Part shown: positions 11,055-20,335 of the stretch, in pieces
Position numbering within the stretch: position 1 is the first letter of the stretch
Layout: each line of letters starts with the position of its first letter
NCBI RefSeq assembly: GCF_002243515.1
Contig: NZ_CP022657.1
Coordinates: 2,533,001-2,597,000, forward strand
Source of the DNA: Tumebacillus algifaecis
GTDB taxonomy: Bacteria; Bacillota; Bacilli; Tumebacillales; Tumebacillaceae
DNA length: 64,000 nucleotides
Direction of reading: 5' to 3'
Notes under the pieces: model-generated
Database searches by the model: none
What the model saw: only the letters and a program-made list of their open reading frames with translations
Told to the model about the DNA's origin: nothing
Program-made: the position numbers and the translations under genes

Positions 11055-11089
11055 AAAAGCGAGCCACCTAGATGGGGGCTCGCTTTTTC
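11055..11089 (-). terminator. Intrinsic terminator at the end of the hybrid NRPS-PKS operon
   Basis: Inverted repeat AGCGAGCC (11058-11065) and GGCTCGCT (11077-11084) with a short run of A/T on each side, so it can work in both directions. On the minus strand it lies just after the stop of the small gene at 11091 and closes the operon that begins at 35955. Confidence 0.75.
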
Positions 11090-11090
11090 A

Positions 11091-11371
11091 TTACTTCATT
11101 CCGAATCCTTGTACGTTCATATTCCCAAATCCGCACTTTTGCAGTGCTCTCTGTATCAGGCGAGGTTTCGCAGGTTGCAGCTGTTCTAGGTCATTTGCAG
11201 TAGCATAGAGCTCCATGCTGCGACAGGGCTGTTGTTCATAACGGGGATCGTCGATTACCGTACTGATCGCCAGGTTGAGAAACACGGCCTCCTCTTCTTC
11301 ACTGAGCAAGCTCAATTCGGCAGGTCGGCCATCTTGATGCACAGCTCAGGCAGAATTGAAGCGATCGTCAT
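11091..11371 (-). pseudogene. Small last gene of the NRPS-PKS operon, apparently frameshifted
   Basis: A likely start ATG at 11371 lies 19 bases after the stop of the preceding synthetase, with a GGGGT ribosome-site-like word 8 bases upstream. That frame reads MTIASILPELCIKMADLPN and then stops. One missing base near CTGCCG would join it to the frame that continues ELSLLSEEEEAVFLNLA to the stop at 11091, giving a protein of about 92 residues. Read on its own, the long frame can only start at a GTG at 11342 with no ribosome site (83 residues). The protein is acidic in the middle, has no signal or membrane segment, and ends in a Gly/Asn-rich tail. I do not recognise the family. Its place as last gene of the operon suggests a small accessory role in the pathway. 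A sequencing error would equally explain the shift. Confidence 0.5.
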
Positions 11372-11390
11372 CTTGAGTTACCCCGTTCTT

Positions 11391-14300
11391 TCAGTCGTTG
11401 CCATCTGTCAGCAGTTCTCCCGCCGGCTGTGCCGGGTCGGCCGTTATGCGCTCGATCATCGCTTCGAGGTCGCCGATCACGCGGGTGATTGCGGCGTCGG
11501 TCAGGTACTTGCGGTAATACGACATATGCAGCTCGATCTGCTTTCCGATAAACACGTCAAAACGCAGTGGGTGCTCCATGCGAGCGATGAAATCGTTCTT
11601 CTGCGGCGGAGAGGACAAGCCGTAGATCTCTTTGTCGTTCATGATGCCGTCCAGCGTGGAGGCGAAGGAACCGAGATTTTGGAAGACCATGAAATTTTGG
11701 AACATGCGCTGTTCATGCGGCCAGTTGATCCATTCGCGAATCTTCCGCTGAGGCGTAATGTCGAACTGGGACAATTTAAGCTGGCTTTCCTGCACGTGCT
11801 GCAACAGTTCCTGTACCGACTGCTGCTCATCGATCACGATGCGCAGCGGCATCATGTTCATAAGTTGACCTACGACCGCCTCGATGCCAGCAAAGGCAGG
11901 CTGGCGTCCGGATGAGACAACGCCGTACACGATGTCGCGGCTGCCGCTGTAATGGCTTTGCAACAGCGCCCATGCCGTTTGGATCAGCACGTTGACCGTC
12001 ACTTTGTGCGAGCGCGCCAAACCGTGCAGCTTTTCAGTCGTCGCAAGAGACAGGAACTGCTGTTGACGGCCGAACCCTTCCTCGCTGCCGATCCGGTTGC
12101 CCGGAATGCTTTCCGTAAACGGCACCGGCTCGGTGTAGCCGTTGAGATTTTCCACCCAGTACGCTTTGGCCGGGATCAGGTCGCGATTCATGCGCCAAAC
12201 AGCGTATTCGAGGTAGGGCCGCCCCTCCGAGACTTCGGTCGGCTTGCCTTCGCACAGCGCGCCGTAGTTGTTAAACGCCTCGTTGTTTAAGATCGTGTAG
12301 CTCCAGCCGTCCATGAACAAGTAGGAGTTGCTCCAGACTCCGCGGTACAGGTCTTCCCCGATTCGAACGAACAGCATCGACCACGGGGTTTGCCGCTTTA
12401 AGTAGTCCATGCACTGGTTCCACTTGTCTTCCAGATGGCGCTGAATCCCGGCCTCCTGTTCCTCCTCGCTGAGATGGCTCAAATCGAGGTATTCAAAGTC
12501 GACCTTGGCGTGCTTCGCCACCACTTGCACCGGCTGCTCGAGCCCTTCCCAGGCGATCTGTGAGCGCAGGTGGGCATGATGGTTCACCGTGATCTGCCAG
12601 GCTTGAGCGAGCAGGTCCGGCCGCAATTCCCCTTGCAGCACGCCAAAGCGGTGTACAAAGAACAGACCGGGCTCCGGATTGGCGTGGAGCTCTTCGAACA
12701 TGTGCTGCTGCATCGGCGACAGCGGATACACGTCCTCGATTTCCAGCTCCTCTCCGACCATCTCGTTCAGGTCACATCGGTTGAGCTTGACCAGCGGATA
12801 GTCATATGACGTATCCTCCGTCGCTGCCGCCTCCTGCTCCTGTTCCAGCACGACGGCCTCCGTGGCCAGATCGACGACCGTCTGGTTGCGGAAGAGCTGT
12901 TGTGGCGTCAGTTCCAGGCCGGCGCGGTAGGCTCGGGAGATGACGAGAATGCTTTTGATCGAGTCGCCGCCGATCTCAAAGAAGTTCTGACGAATGCCGA
13001 TCTGCTCCACCCCCAGCACTTCTTCCCAGATCTGCACCAGCGTCTGCTCGATCTCGTTGCGCGGCGCTTCGTAGGCAACCGCAGTATCGGACAGCGTCAA
13101 TACCGGCATCGGCAGCGCTTTGCGGTCGACTTTTCCGTTAGAAGAAAGCGGAAACTCCTCCAGCAGCACATAGTGGGTCGGCACCATGAAGTCGGGCAGC
13201 CTCCCTTTGGCATACGCTTTTAACTCCGGCAGCAGTTGTCGGGAGATCTTGGCGTGCAGCGGGTTGTTCGCATACTGTCGGAAATCGGTAGGAGCAGCAG
13301 GCTCCAGCGTGGCGGCCGCTTCGGCAACAGGCTGTGGCGCGACGCTCCCCCGCTTCGTGAATCGCACATCGAAGGCCGTAGGCTGAAAGGCATTCGGCAT
13401 GATCTCAAGCCCATAGCCGCACGCTTCGGCGAGCTGCCACAGCGTTTCCGGATCGACAGCGGAAGGGGCCGCCTGTTCGTCGATCACCCGGCGCAGTTCG
13501 CCGATCATCTTGCTGCCGTCGAATTTCGGCAACAGCATCAGCGCCCGGCGCTCCGTTTCCAGACGGGCGTTCGGGACCCCGCGCAAACCCAATTGCTCCG
13601 GGGCCGATTCCTTCAGCGCCTGTTCGAGCAGGCTGACGTTCCAGCCGTCGGCCGCCCAATCCAGCCACAGCGTATCCTGTGCCTGTGTCCCTTCACCGAC
13701 GCGTAGAATCACGTCGTAGCGGAACTGGTTCAATTCGTTGTGGTGATGGCCGCGCTTGAGCAGCACTTCCACACCGGACAGCTGCGGGTATTCGCGAAGC
13801 AGCGCATCGAAAAACGCCGGGTCGAGGTTCAGCTCCTCGTCTTCGGCCAGCATTTTTTGCACCAGCATCCGCAACTGCTCAACCGTCATCTCATCGGCCG
13901 CTTTATGCAGCTGCACCGAAGTATGGAACGCTTCGAGCAGCGGCAGGCTGCGGATGTCGCCGAGGAAGATACGGCCGCCCGGGGCGATCAGGCGCATTGC
14001 GCCGTCAAGGAAGCGAAGCAGGTAGTCGACACCCGGGAAGTATTGCACGACTGAGTTGATGACCAGCGTGTCAAACGAACCGGCTGCCAGCTCCGTCAGT
14101 TGGTCGGCAGAAAGCTGCTCCAAGGCGACAGGCAACGTGCGCTCCATCCGCACCAAACGCTCCCGGATGAAGTTCAAGCCGACAGCAGAGAAGTCGGTGC
14201 CAAGGTACTGCTCGACGTGCGGCGCGATCGGGAACAGCAACAGCCCTGTGCCGCAGCCGACTTCAATCACCCGGCGCGGCCGTTGATCCAAAATCCGGTT

Positions 14301-17300
14301 GACGGTGTTGCCGACAAACTCTTTCATCTCGTCGCGGCTTAATGGTTCGCCCGTGTAGGAGCTGTTCCAGCCGACCATGTTGAATTCCGATTCGTCCTCG
14401 CCTATCGTCCGGCTGTAGGTCTCGTCAAATACGAGCTGCCAGTTTGCAACCTGCTCTTTTTTGAGTGAGCTTTCCTGAACGGGCGCCTCTGCTGCCTGAT
14501 AGTCGGAGTTTCGCGTGACATAGGCGATCAGGCGCTGATCCTCTTTGTCATTTTCGCGCACCATCACCACCGCCTCGCGCACCGATTCGTGCTGCGCGAT
14601 CACCGCCTCGATCTCACCGAGCTCGATGCGCAGGCCGCGCAACTTGACCTGATGGTCAATGCGGCCGATATATTCGATCGTGCCGTCCAGCAGGTAGCGA
14701 GCGAGGTCGCCCGTCTTGTAGAGGCGGGCGCCAGGGTCGCCGGAAAACGGATCGGCAATAAATTTCTCAGCGTCCAATTCCGGGCGGTTCAAGTAGCCGC
14801 GCGCCACTTGGACGCCGCCGATGTGCAACTCGCCCGGCACCCCGATCGGCACCGGCTGCAGATGCTCATCCAGCAAATAGAGCTGCGTGTTGGCAACAGG
14901 ACGCCCGATCGGCACCGAGCGGCGTCTGCTGTCTGTACTGCACGGCCAATAGGTGACATCGATCGACGCTTCTGTCGGGCCGTACAAGTTGTGCAGCTCA
15001 GCCGACATCCGCGAGAAGAAACGCTCTTGCAGCTCATAAGACAGCGCCTCCCCGCTGCAGATGACCCGCTTGACACTCTTGCAGGCGGACAGGTCTTTTT
15101 CTTCGAGGAAAACTTGAAGCATCGAAGGTACAAAATGTAGCGTCGTGATCTTCTGCTCGCCGATCAAACGCACCAGATACACGCTGTCCCGGTGGCCGTC
15201 CGGACGGGCGACGACCAGTTTGGCGCCCGTGATCAGCGGCCAGAAGAACTCCCAGACCGAAACGTCAAAGCTGAACGGCGTCTTTTGCAAGACGGCGTCC
15301 TGTTGATCCAGGCGATACTCGGCCTGCATCCACTGCAGGCGGTTGATCACACCACGATGTGGCACCATCACCCCTTTCGGCTTGCCGGTTGAGCCGGACG
15401 TATAGATCACATAGGCTAGATTGTCCGGAGCGACGATGTTTGGCAGGTTCTGCCCACTTTGTCCGGCGAGCAAGGTATCGAGTTCGTCGAGGTGGATGAC
15501 GTGCGCGTCATGCGGCGGCAGTTCATCTGCCAGATGCTGTTGGGTGAGCACGATGTTCAGGTTGGCGTCTTCGATCATGAAGGCAAGACGCTCTTTCGGA
15601 TAGTCCGGATCGAGCGGCAGATACGCGCCGCCCGCTTTCAAGACCGCCACCAGCCCGATCACCATTTCCAAGGAGCGCTCGGCACAGATCCCGACCACCG
15701 TGTCGGCCGTTACCTGCAGCGAGCGAAGATGATGCGCCAGTCGGTTCGCTTGGTCGTTCAGTTCACGATAGGTCAGCTCGCGGCCTTCGAACACACAGGC
15801 GGTGGCGTCAGGCGTTCGCTCGACCTGCTCTTCGACCAGCTGATGCAGGCTGTCGATGCGCGGGTACTCCACGGCGGTACGGTTCCACTCGACGAGCAGT
15901 TGCTTACGCTCCGCCGCGGTGAGCAGCTCAAGGTTCGCAATCGGCCGTTCCGGCTGTTGCAGGGCGGCTTCGGCCAGCACTTGGAAATGCCCTTTCAGAC
16001 GCTCGATCGTCTCCGCCGCGAAGATGTCGGTGTTGTATTCTAACGTGATGAACACGCCGTCCGCGTGTTCCACCATTGAGAACCACAGGTCGAATTTGGT
16101 CGTGTTGCTGTCGATCTCGGTCGGCGTCAGCACGACATCTTCCAGCACCAGATCCGGATTTTCATAGTTGTGGTACGCGAACATGACCTGGAACAGCGGA
16201 TGATGGCTGAGGTCGCGGTCCGGCTGCAGCTCTTCTACCAGGCGGTCAAACGGCAGATCTTGATGTGAGTAAGCACCTTGCGCAACTTTACGCACGTGGC
16301 GCAGCAAATCAGAAAAGCTGACCGCTTCGGCAGGGTTGATGCGCAGCGCCAGCGTATTGGCGAAAAAGCCGATCAAGTTTTCCAGCTCGATGCGGTTGCG
16401 ACCGGCGACCGGTGTGCCGATGACGATGTCCTTCTCTCCGCTGTAGCGCATCAACAGCGTGTAGAGGACGGAGAGCCAGGTCATGAACGGGGTGACCCCT
16501 TGCTGTTTGGACAGCTCATTCACCCGCACCGCCATTTCCGATGGCAGCACGAGCGAAGTTCTCGTCCCTTCGTAGGACTGCACCGCCGGGCGAGGACGAT
16601 CTGTCGGCAGCGGCAGCAGTGTCGGCGCGCCTTGAAACTGCTCTTTCCAGTAGGAGAGCTGGTTCTGCAGCACTTTTCCTTGAAGCCACTTGCGCTGCCA
16701 GAGCGCATAATCAGCATATTGGATCGACAGCTCCGGCAGTGTGGACTGCAGCCCGTGGGCATTGCTGTGGTACAAAGCGGCCAGCTCTTTAATCAGCAGA
16801 CCGGACGACCAGCCGTCGAAAGCGATGTGGTGCACACAAAGCGCCAGCACATATTCATCGTCAGCCGTTTGAATCAGTTGGGCGCGCAGAAGCGGGCTTT
16901 CTTCCAGCGAGAAAATTCCTTTGTTGACCGCCTGATACAAGCGATCGATCTCCGCATCCCGTACATCGCCCTGCAATTCGCGCACATCAACTACTTCGAG
17001 ATGATAGGGAGCGGCGGGTTCGATGATCTGCACCGGCAGATCGTCCACCGTCTCATAGCGGGTGCGTAGCACTTCATGGCGGCGGAGGATCTCTTCGAAA
17101 CTTTTTTCCAATGCTTCTATTTTGACGTTGCCTTTCAGCCGGATGCCGCCTGGAATGTTGTAGGCGCTGCGGTTGGGCAACAGCTTGTCGAGAAACCACA
17201 GCCGCTGCTGGGCAAAGGAAAGCGGAGCCTGACCCTGCTCGTCGCGGGGACGGATGACTTCACTCTCCGAAGTCTCTTGGAAGCCGCCTTTTTTCAGCTG

Positions 17301-17366
17301 TTCAAGGAGCGCTCTTTTTTCCGGGGTCAGACTCGACAGGCGATCTTTTAAACGATTGGCAGACAT
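11391..17366 (-). CDS. NRPS module C-A(Ser)-N-methyltransferase-PCP ending in a degenerate C domain
   Basis: 1991 residues. ATG at 17366 follows GGAGGAGG. Domains: C about 30-450 with HHIAFDG near 179; A core about 500-940 with TSGSTGKPKG; an inserted methyltransferase about 1000-1330 with the SAM motif VIEVGCGTG near 1040; the A-domain tail with SSNGKVDRKALP; carrier GGDSI near 1480; and a terminal condensation-like domain about 1545-1991. An insertion between the A core and tail is the usual site for NRPS N-methyltransferases, so the amino acid should be N-methylated. The A pocket reads DVWHISLID, very close to the known serine code DVWHLSLIDK. In the last domain the HHxxxDG motif reads SYLFMDG (12308-12330), so both histidines are lost. 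There is no thioesterase. The protein should act after the KS-AT-ACP protein encoded upstream. Confidence 0.93.
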   Translation of the reverse strand: MSANRLKDRLSSLTPEKRALLEQLKKGGFQETSESEVIRPRDEQGQAPLSFAQQRLWFLDKLLPNRSAYNIPGGIRLKGNVKIEALEKSFEEILRRHEVLRTRYETVDDLPVQIIEPAAPYHLEVVDVRELQGDVRDAEIDRLYQAVNKGIFSLEESPLLRAQLIQTADDEYVLALCVHHIAFDGWSSGLLIKELAALYHSNAHGLQSTLPELSIQYADYALWQRKWLQGKVLQNQLSYWKEQFQGAPTLLPLPTDRPRPAVQSYEGTRTSLVLPSEMAVRVNELSKQQGVTPFMTWLSVLYTLLMRYSGEKDIVIGTPVAGRNRIELENLIGFFANTLALRINPAEAVSFSDLLRHVRKVAQGAYSHQDLPFDRLVEELQPDRDLSHHPLFQVMFAYHNYENPDLVLEDVVLTPTEIDSNTTKFDLWFSMVEHADGVFITLEYNTDIFAAETIERLKGHFQVLAEAALQQPERPIANLELLTAAERKQLLVEWNRTAVEYPRIDSLHQLVEEQVERTPDATACVFEGRELTYRELNDQANRLAHHLRSLQVTADTVVGICAERSLEMVIGLVAVLKAGGAYLPLDPDYPKERLAFMIEDANLNIVLTQQHLADELPPHDAHVIHLDELDTLLAGQSGQNLPNIVAPDNLAYVIYTSGSTGKPKGVMVPHRGVINRLQWMQAEYRLDQQDAVLQKTPFSFDVSVWEFFWPLITGAKLVVARPDGHRDSVYLVRLIGEQKITTLHFVPSMLQVFLEEKDLSACKSVKRVICSGEALSYELQERFFSRMSAELHNLYGPTEASIDVTYWPCSTDSRRRSVPIGRPVANTQLYLLDEHLQPVPIGVPGELHIGGVQVARGYLNRPELDAEKFIADPFSGDPGARLYKTGDLARYLLDGTIEYIGRIDHQVKLRGLRIELGEIEAVIAQHESVREAVVMVRENDKEDQRLIAYVTRNSDYQAAEAPVQESSLKKEQVANWQLVFDETYSRTIGEDESEFNMVGWNSSYTGEPLSRDEMKEFVGNTVNRILDQRPRRVIEVGCGTGLLLFPIAPHVEQYLGTDFSAVGLNFIRERLVRMERTLPVALEQLSADQLTELAAGSFDTLVINSVVQYFPGVDYLLRFLDGAMRLIAPGGRIFLGDIRSLPLLEAFHTSVQLHKAADEMTVEQLRMLVQKMLAEDEELNLDPAFFDALLREYPQLSGVEVLLKRGHHHNELNQFRYDVILRVGEGTQAQDTLWLDWAADGWNVSLLEQALKESAPEQLGLRGVPNARLETERRALMLLPKFDGSKMIGELRRVIDEQAAPSAVDPETLWQLAEACGYGLEIMPNAFQPTAFDVRFTKRGSVAPQPVAEAAATLEPAAPTDFRQYANNPLHAKISRQLLPELKAYAKGRLPDFMVPTHYVLLEEFPLSSNGKVDRKALPMPVLTLSDTAVAYEAPRNEIEQTLVQIWEEVLGVEQIGIRQNFFEIGGDSIKSILVISRAYRAGLELTPQQLFRNQTVVDLATEAVVLEQEQEAAATEDTSYDYPLVKLNRCDLNEMVGEELEIEDVYPLSPMQQHMFEELHANPEPGLFFVHRFGVLQGELRPDLLAQAWQITVNHHAHLRSQIAWEGLEQPVQVVAKHAKVDFEYLDLSHLSEEEQEAGIQRHLEDKWNQCMDYLKRQTPWSMLFVRIGEDLYRGVWSNSYLFMDGWSYTILNNEAFNNYGALCEGKPTEVSEGRPYLEYAVWRMNRDLIPAKAYWVENLNGYTEPVPFTESIPGNRIGSEEGFGRQQQFLSLATTEKLHGLARSHKVTVNVLIQTAWALLQSHYSGSRDIVYGVVSSGRQPAFAGIEAVVGQLMNMMPLRIVIDEQQSVQELLQHVQESQLKLSQFDITPQRKIREWINWPHEQRMFQNFMVFQNLGSFASTLDGIMNDKEIYGLSSPPQKNDFIARMEHPLRFDVFIGKQIELHMSYYRKYLTDAAITRVIGDLEAMIERITADPAQPAGELLTDGND

Positions 17367-17392
17367 GTAAGAACCTCCTCCTCTCTCCGTTG

Positions 17393-20323
17393 TTAAAGCC
17401 GCTCGAGTTCTTCGATGAGGGCCAGTTCCACAATTTCGGCAAATTCGCCGATCGTCGTCGCTTCGACTAACTGCCGCATGTCGAGTTCGACTGGGTACAG
17501 TTTTTTAATCCGTGCGATCATCTGGATCGACAAGAGCGAGTCGCCGCCCAGTCGGTAGAAGTCGTCATCTAAAGTCACTTGGTTGATGCCGAGCAGCTCC
17601 GACCAGATTTTCGCGATGTTCAGCTCGATCTCATTGTCCGTGTCCAAAAGCACGGCCTCGTCCGTTCTTTTCGCGCTTACGCCTGCCGTGAACGGCTGCA
17701 CGATTGGCTCAACCCAGTAGGACTGGCGTTCGAACGGGTAGGTTGGCAATGGAATACGGCGGCGCGCTTCCCCATTGTGGTAACCCGCGCCGTCGACCAT
17801 GCCGCCTTGCAACCAGATCTTGCCCCAGATCACCTGCAGGTGCTCGGCGGCTGAGCATGGCGCATTCTCAACGCGGACAGTCGTCCAGAGAGCACCGACC
17901 TGCCCTTCAGGCAGCATGCTGCGGACCTGCTCGCCAAGGAAGCCCAACGTGCCGATTTCCAGGTAGAGATGCGCCGATTTTTGAGCCCAGGCCTGCAACC
18001 CGTCAGCTAACGACACGGGGGTTCGCAGCTGCTCCGCCCAGAAGCGGGCATCAGTCGCCTGCTCCACGCTCAGCCAATCGCGCATCGTCGAGCACAGCAC
18101 AGGCAACTGCGGCTCGTGCAGGCGCACCACCTGCAATTTTTCCATAAAAGCGCCGACTGTCGCTTCCGAAATGGCGGGCGGAAGCGTAAAGCGTTCGGTG
18201 ACCACCGTGCAGCGGACATTAAAGTCGGCCAGATCGCGCTGAAATTCCTCGATCGACGCTTGCGGGCCAGCGATGACCGTGCAGTGCGGGCCCGCCGCTT
18301 CGACCACCGACAACTCACTGCCGAGCACCGGCGCCAGTTCGGCTGCCGAAAGCGGCACTTCCAGCGCGGTTACCTGCGGCAGCGCTCCGAGCAGCCGCGC
18401 CCGTTCTGTCACCAAAACCAATGCATCTTGCACGGTCAGCACTTGAGCCAGAGCCGCCGCGACAAAGCTGCCTACGCCGTGCCCGATCAGCGCTTCCGGC
18501 TGTAGCCCCCAGTCCAGCCAGAGCTTCGCCAGCGCGTATTTGAGCACGAACAAGACGGCGTCCTCCGTTTGCTGTTGCGGGGCGGACAGCGCGAGATCAA
18601 GGTTCTGTCCGGTCACTGCAAGGAATACCTCCCGCAACCTGTCGAACTGTTGGCGAAACGCCGATTCGGACGCATACAGCTCCTGTGCGGTGCGCCGCAG
18701 CTCTTCAGCGCCGCTGCCTGAGAACAGAAGCACCGCCGGACGGCGCGCCATGTCGGCCGCACCGTTGATGACGCGGTCGGAAGGGCGATCGCGGAGCATT
18801 CGCTTGGCCTCTTCGACATCGCGACAGGGCACGAGGCGTCGAAAAGGGTGGGAGGCGCGCCCCACCTGCAACGTGTAGGCGGTATCGGCCAGCGAGACTT
18901 GCGGGTGCTGTTCGAAGTGCCGGAGCAGGCGTTCGGTCACCGCTTCCAGCGCTGTGCTCGTCTTCGCCGACAGCATCAGTAGTTGCAAATCGCGCGAAGG
19001 GCCTGTGGGAACGCTTGCTGGCGCTTCTTCAAGGATCACATGCGCGTTGGTGCCACCCATGCCAAAGGAACTGACACCAGCTCGTCTCGGCCCTTTTTCG
19101 CTCAGCCACGGACTCAGTTTGTTGTTCACATAAAACGGGCTGTTGACAAAATCGATCTTCGGGTTTGGCAACTCAAAATGAAGGGACGGCGGCAGCAGTT
19201 GATGCTTGAGCGACAGCGCCGTCTTGATCAGCCCGGTCACGCCGGCCGCCGTATCGAGATGCCCGACATTCGTCTTGACCGAACCGATCGCGCAAAATCC
19301 TTCGGCTTCCGTCCGGGTGCGGAACGCTTTGGTCAAGCCGAGGATTTCAATCGGATCGCCAAGGTTGGTGGCGGTGCCGTGCGCTTCGACGTAGGAGATC
19401 GATTCGGCTGGCACTTTGGCCACCGCCATCGCTTCGCTGATCGCCGCAGCCTGGCCTTCTGCGCTCGGGGCGGTGTAGCCGATTTTATTCGCGCCATCGT
19501 TGTTGATCGCCGAACCGCGAATCACAGCGTGGATCGTGTCGCCGTCGGCTAGCGCGTCTTCGAGCAGCTTCAGGACCACGACCCCGACGCCGCTGCTGCT
19601 CACTGTGCCCCCCGACCGGGCATCGAATGCCCGGCAATGCCCATCCGGGGACGCGATCGAGCCTTCCTGGTACTGATAGCCGGAGATCCGCGGCACGCCG
19701 ATGGAGACGCCGCCCGCCAAGGCGATGTCGCACTCGCCGCTGATGATCGCCTGACACGCCGTATGTATCGCCACCAGCGATGTCGAACAGGCCGTCTGCA
19801 CACAGACGCTGGGGCCAGTCAGGTTGAGCTTATAGGAAACACGGGTGGCCAGGTGGTCTTTGTCATTTCCCATCACCACGCTGGTCAGACCGACCGCATT
19901 GATGATCTCTTGATTAGGAAAAAGGTTAAAGTACAGATAAGTGCTCAGGTTGGAGCCGCCATAGACGCCGATGCGGCCTCTGTACTGCTCCGGGTCGTAC
20001 CCGGCATGTTCCAGCGCCTCATGCGAGCATTCCAGAAACAGGCGCTGCTGCGGGTCGGTCACTTCCGCCTCCCGCTTGGAGTACCCGAAAAAAGCGGCGT
20101 CAAACATGTCCGCGCCGTCGACCATCCCTTTGGCGGGCACGTAGTTCGGATCGTCGACCTGCTCCGCCTCGATGCCAGCAGCCAGCAATTCTTCTCTGCT
20201 AAAAAAACGGATCGATTCGATGCCGTGTTTTAAATTGTCCCAGAACTGTTCGATGTCTTTCGCTCCGGGAAACCGTCCGGTCATCCCGATGATGGCAATC
20301 TCATGGCCATGAAACTGATTCAT
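17393..20323 (-). CDS. Polyketide synthase module KS-AT(inactive)-ACP
   Basis: 976 residues. ATG at 20323 follows AAGGAGG, 12 bases after the previous stop. The KS (about 8-430) has TACSTS near 175 plus the EAHGT and NVGH histidine motifs, so it looks active. The following AT-like region (about 530-830) is degenerate: the GHSxG active site reads GHGVG, with Gly at residue 616 (codon 18476-18478), the usual FPGQG start reads FSGSG, and the usual HAFHS motif is not recognisable. The carrier domain (about 890-970) keeps the attachment serine in LGGDSLLSIQ. No KR, DH, ER or TE is present, so the added two-carbon unit would keep its beta-keto group unless another enzyme acts on it. Extender loading must come from a separate AT. 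The role is one ketide extension between the one-module NRPS and the N-methylating NRPS module. Confidence 0.92.
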   Translation of the reverse strand: MNQFHGHEIAIIGMTGRFPGAKDIEQFWDNLKHGIESIRFFSREELLAAGIEAEQVDDPNYVPAKGMVDGADMFDAAFFGYSKREAEVTDPQQRLFLECSHEALEHAGYDPEQYRGRIGVYGGSNLSTYLYFNLFPNQEIINAVGLTSVVMGNDKDHLATRVSYKLNLTGPSVCVQTACSTSLVAIHTACQAIISGECDIALAGGVSIGVPRISGYQYQEGSIASPDGHCRAFDARSGGTVSSSGVGVVVLKLLEDALADGDTIHAVIRGSAINNDGANKIGYTAPSAEGQAAAISEAMAVAKVPAESISYVEAHGTATNLGDPIEILGLTKAFRTRTEAEGFCAIGSVKTNVGHLDTAAGVTGLIKTALSLKHQLLPPSLHFELPNPKIDFVNSPFYVNNKLSPWLSEKGPRRAGVSSFGMGGTNAHVILEEAPASVPTGPSRDLQLLMLSAKTSTALEAVTERLLRHFEQHPQVSLADTAYTLQVGRASHPFRRLVPCRDVEEAKRMLRDRPSDRVINGAADMARRPAVLLFSGSGAEELRRTAQELYASESAFRQQFDRLREVFLAVTGQNLDLALSAPQQQTEDAVLFVLKYALAKLWLDWGLQPEALIGHGVGSFVAAALAQVLTVQDALVLVTERARLLGALPQVTALEVPLSAAELAPVLGSELSVVEAAGPHCTVIAGPQASIEEFQRDLADFNVRCTVVTERFTLPPAISEATVGAFMEKLQVVRLHEPQLPVLCSTMRDWLSVEQATDARFWAEQLRTPVSLADGLQAWAQKSAHLYLEIGTLGFLGEQVRSMLPEGQVGALWTTVRVENAPCSAAEHLQVIWGKIWLQGGMVDGAGYHNGEARRRIPLPTYPFERQSYWVEPIVQPFTAGVSAKRTDEAVLLDTDNEIELNIAKIWSELLGINQVTLDDDFYRLGGDSLLSIQMIARIKKLYPVELDMRQLVEATTIGEFAEIVELALIEELERL

Positions 20324-20335
20324 ACCGGTTCCTCC

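Noticed and set aside
10985-11057. Plus-strand TATACT word and five-codon frame before the terminator at 11058, as a small RNA or leader
   Set aside because: No matching -35 box was found, and the evidence is too thin.
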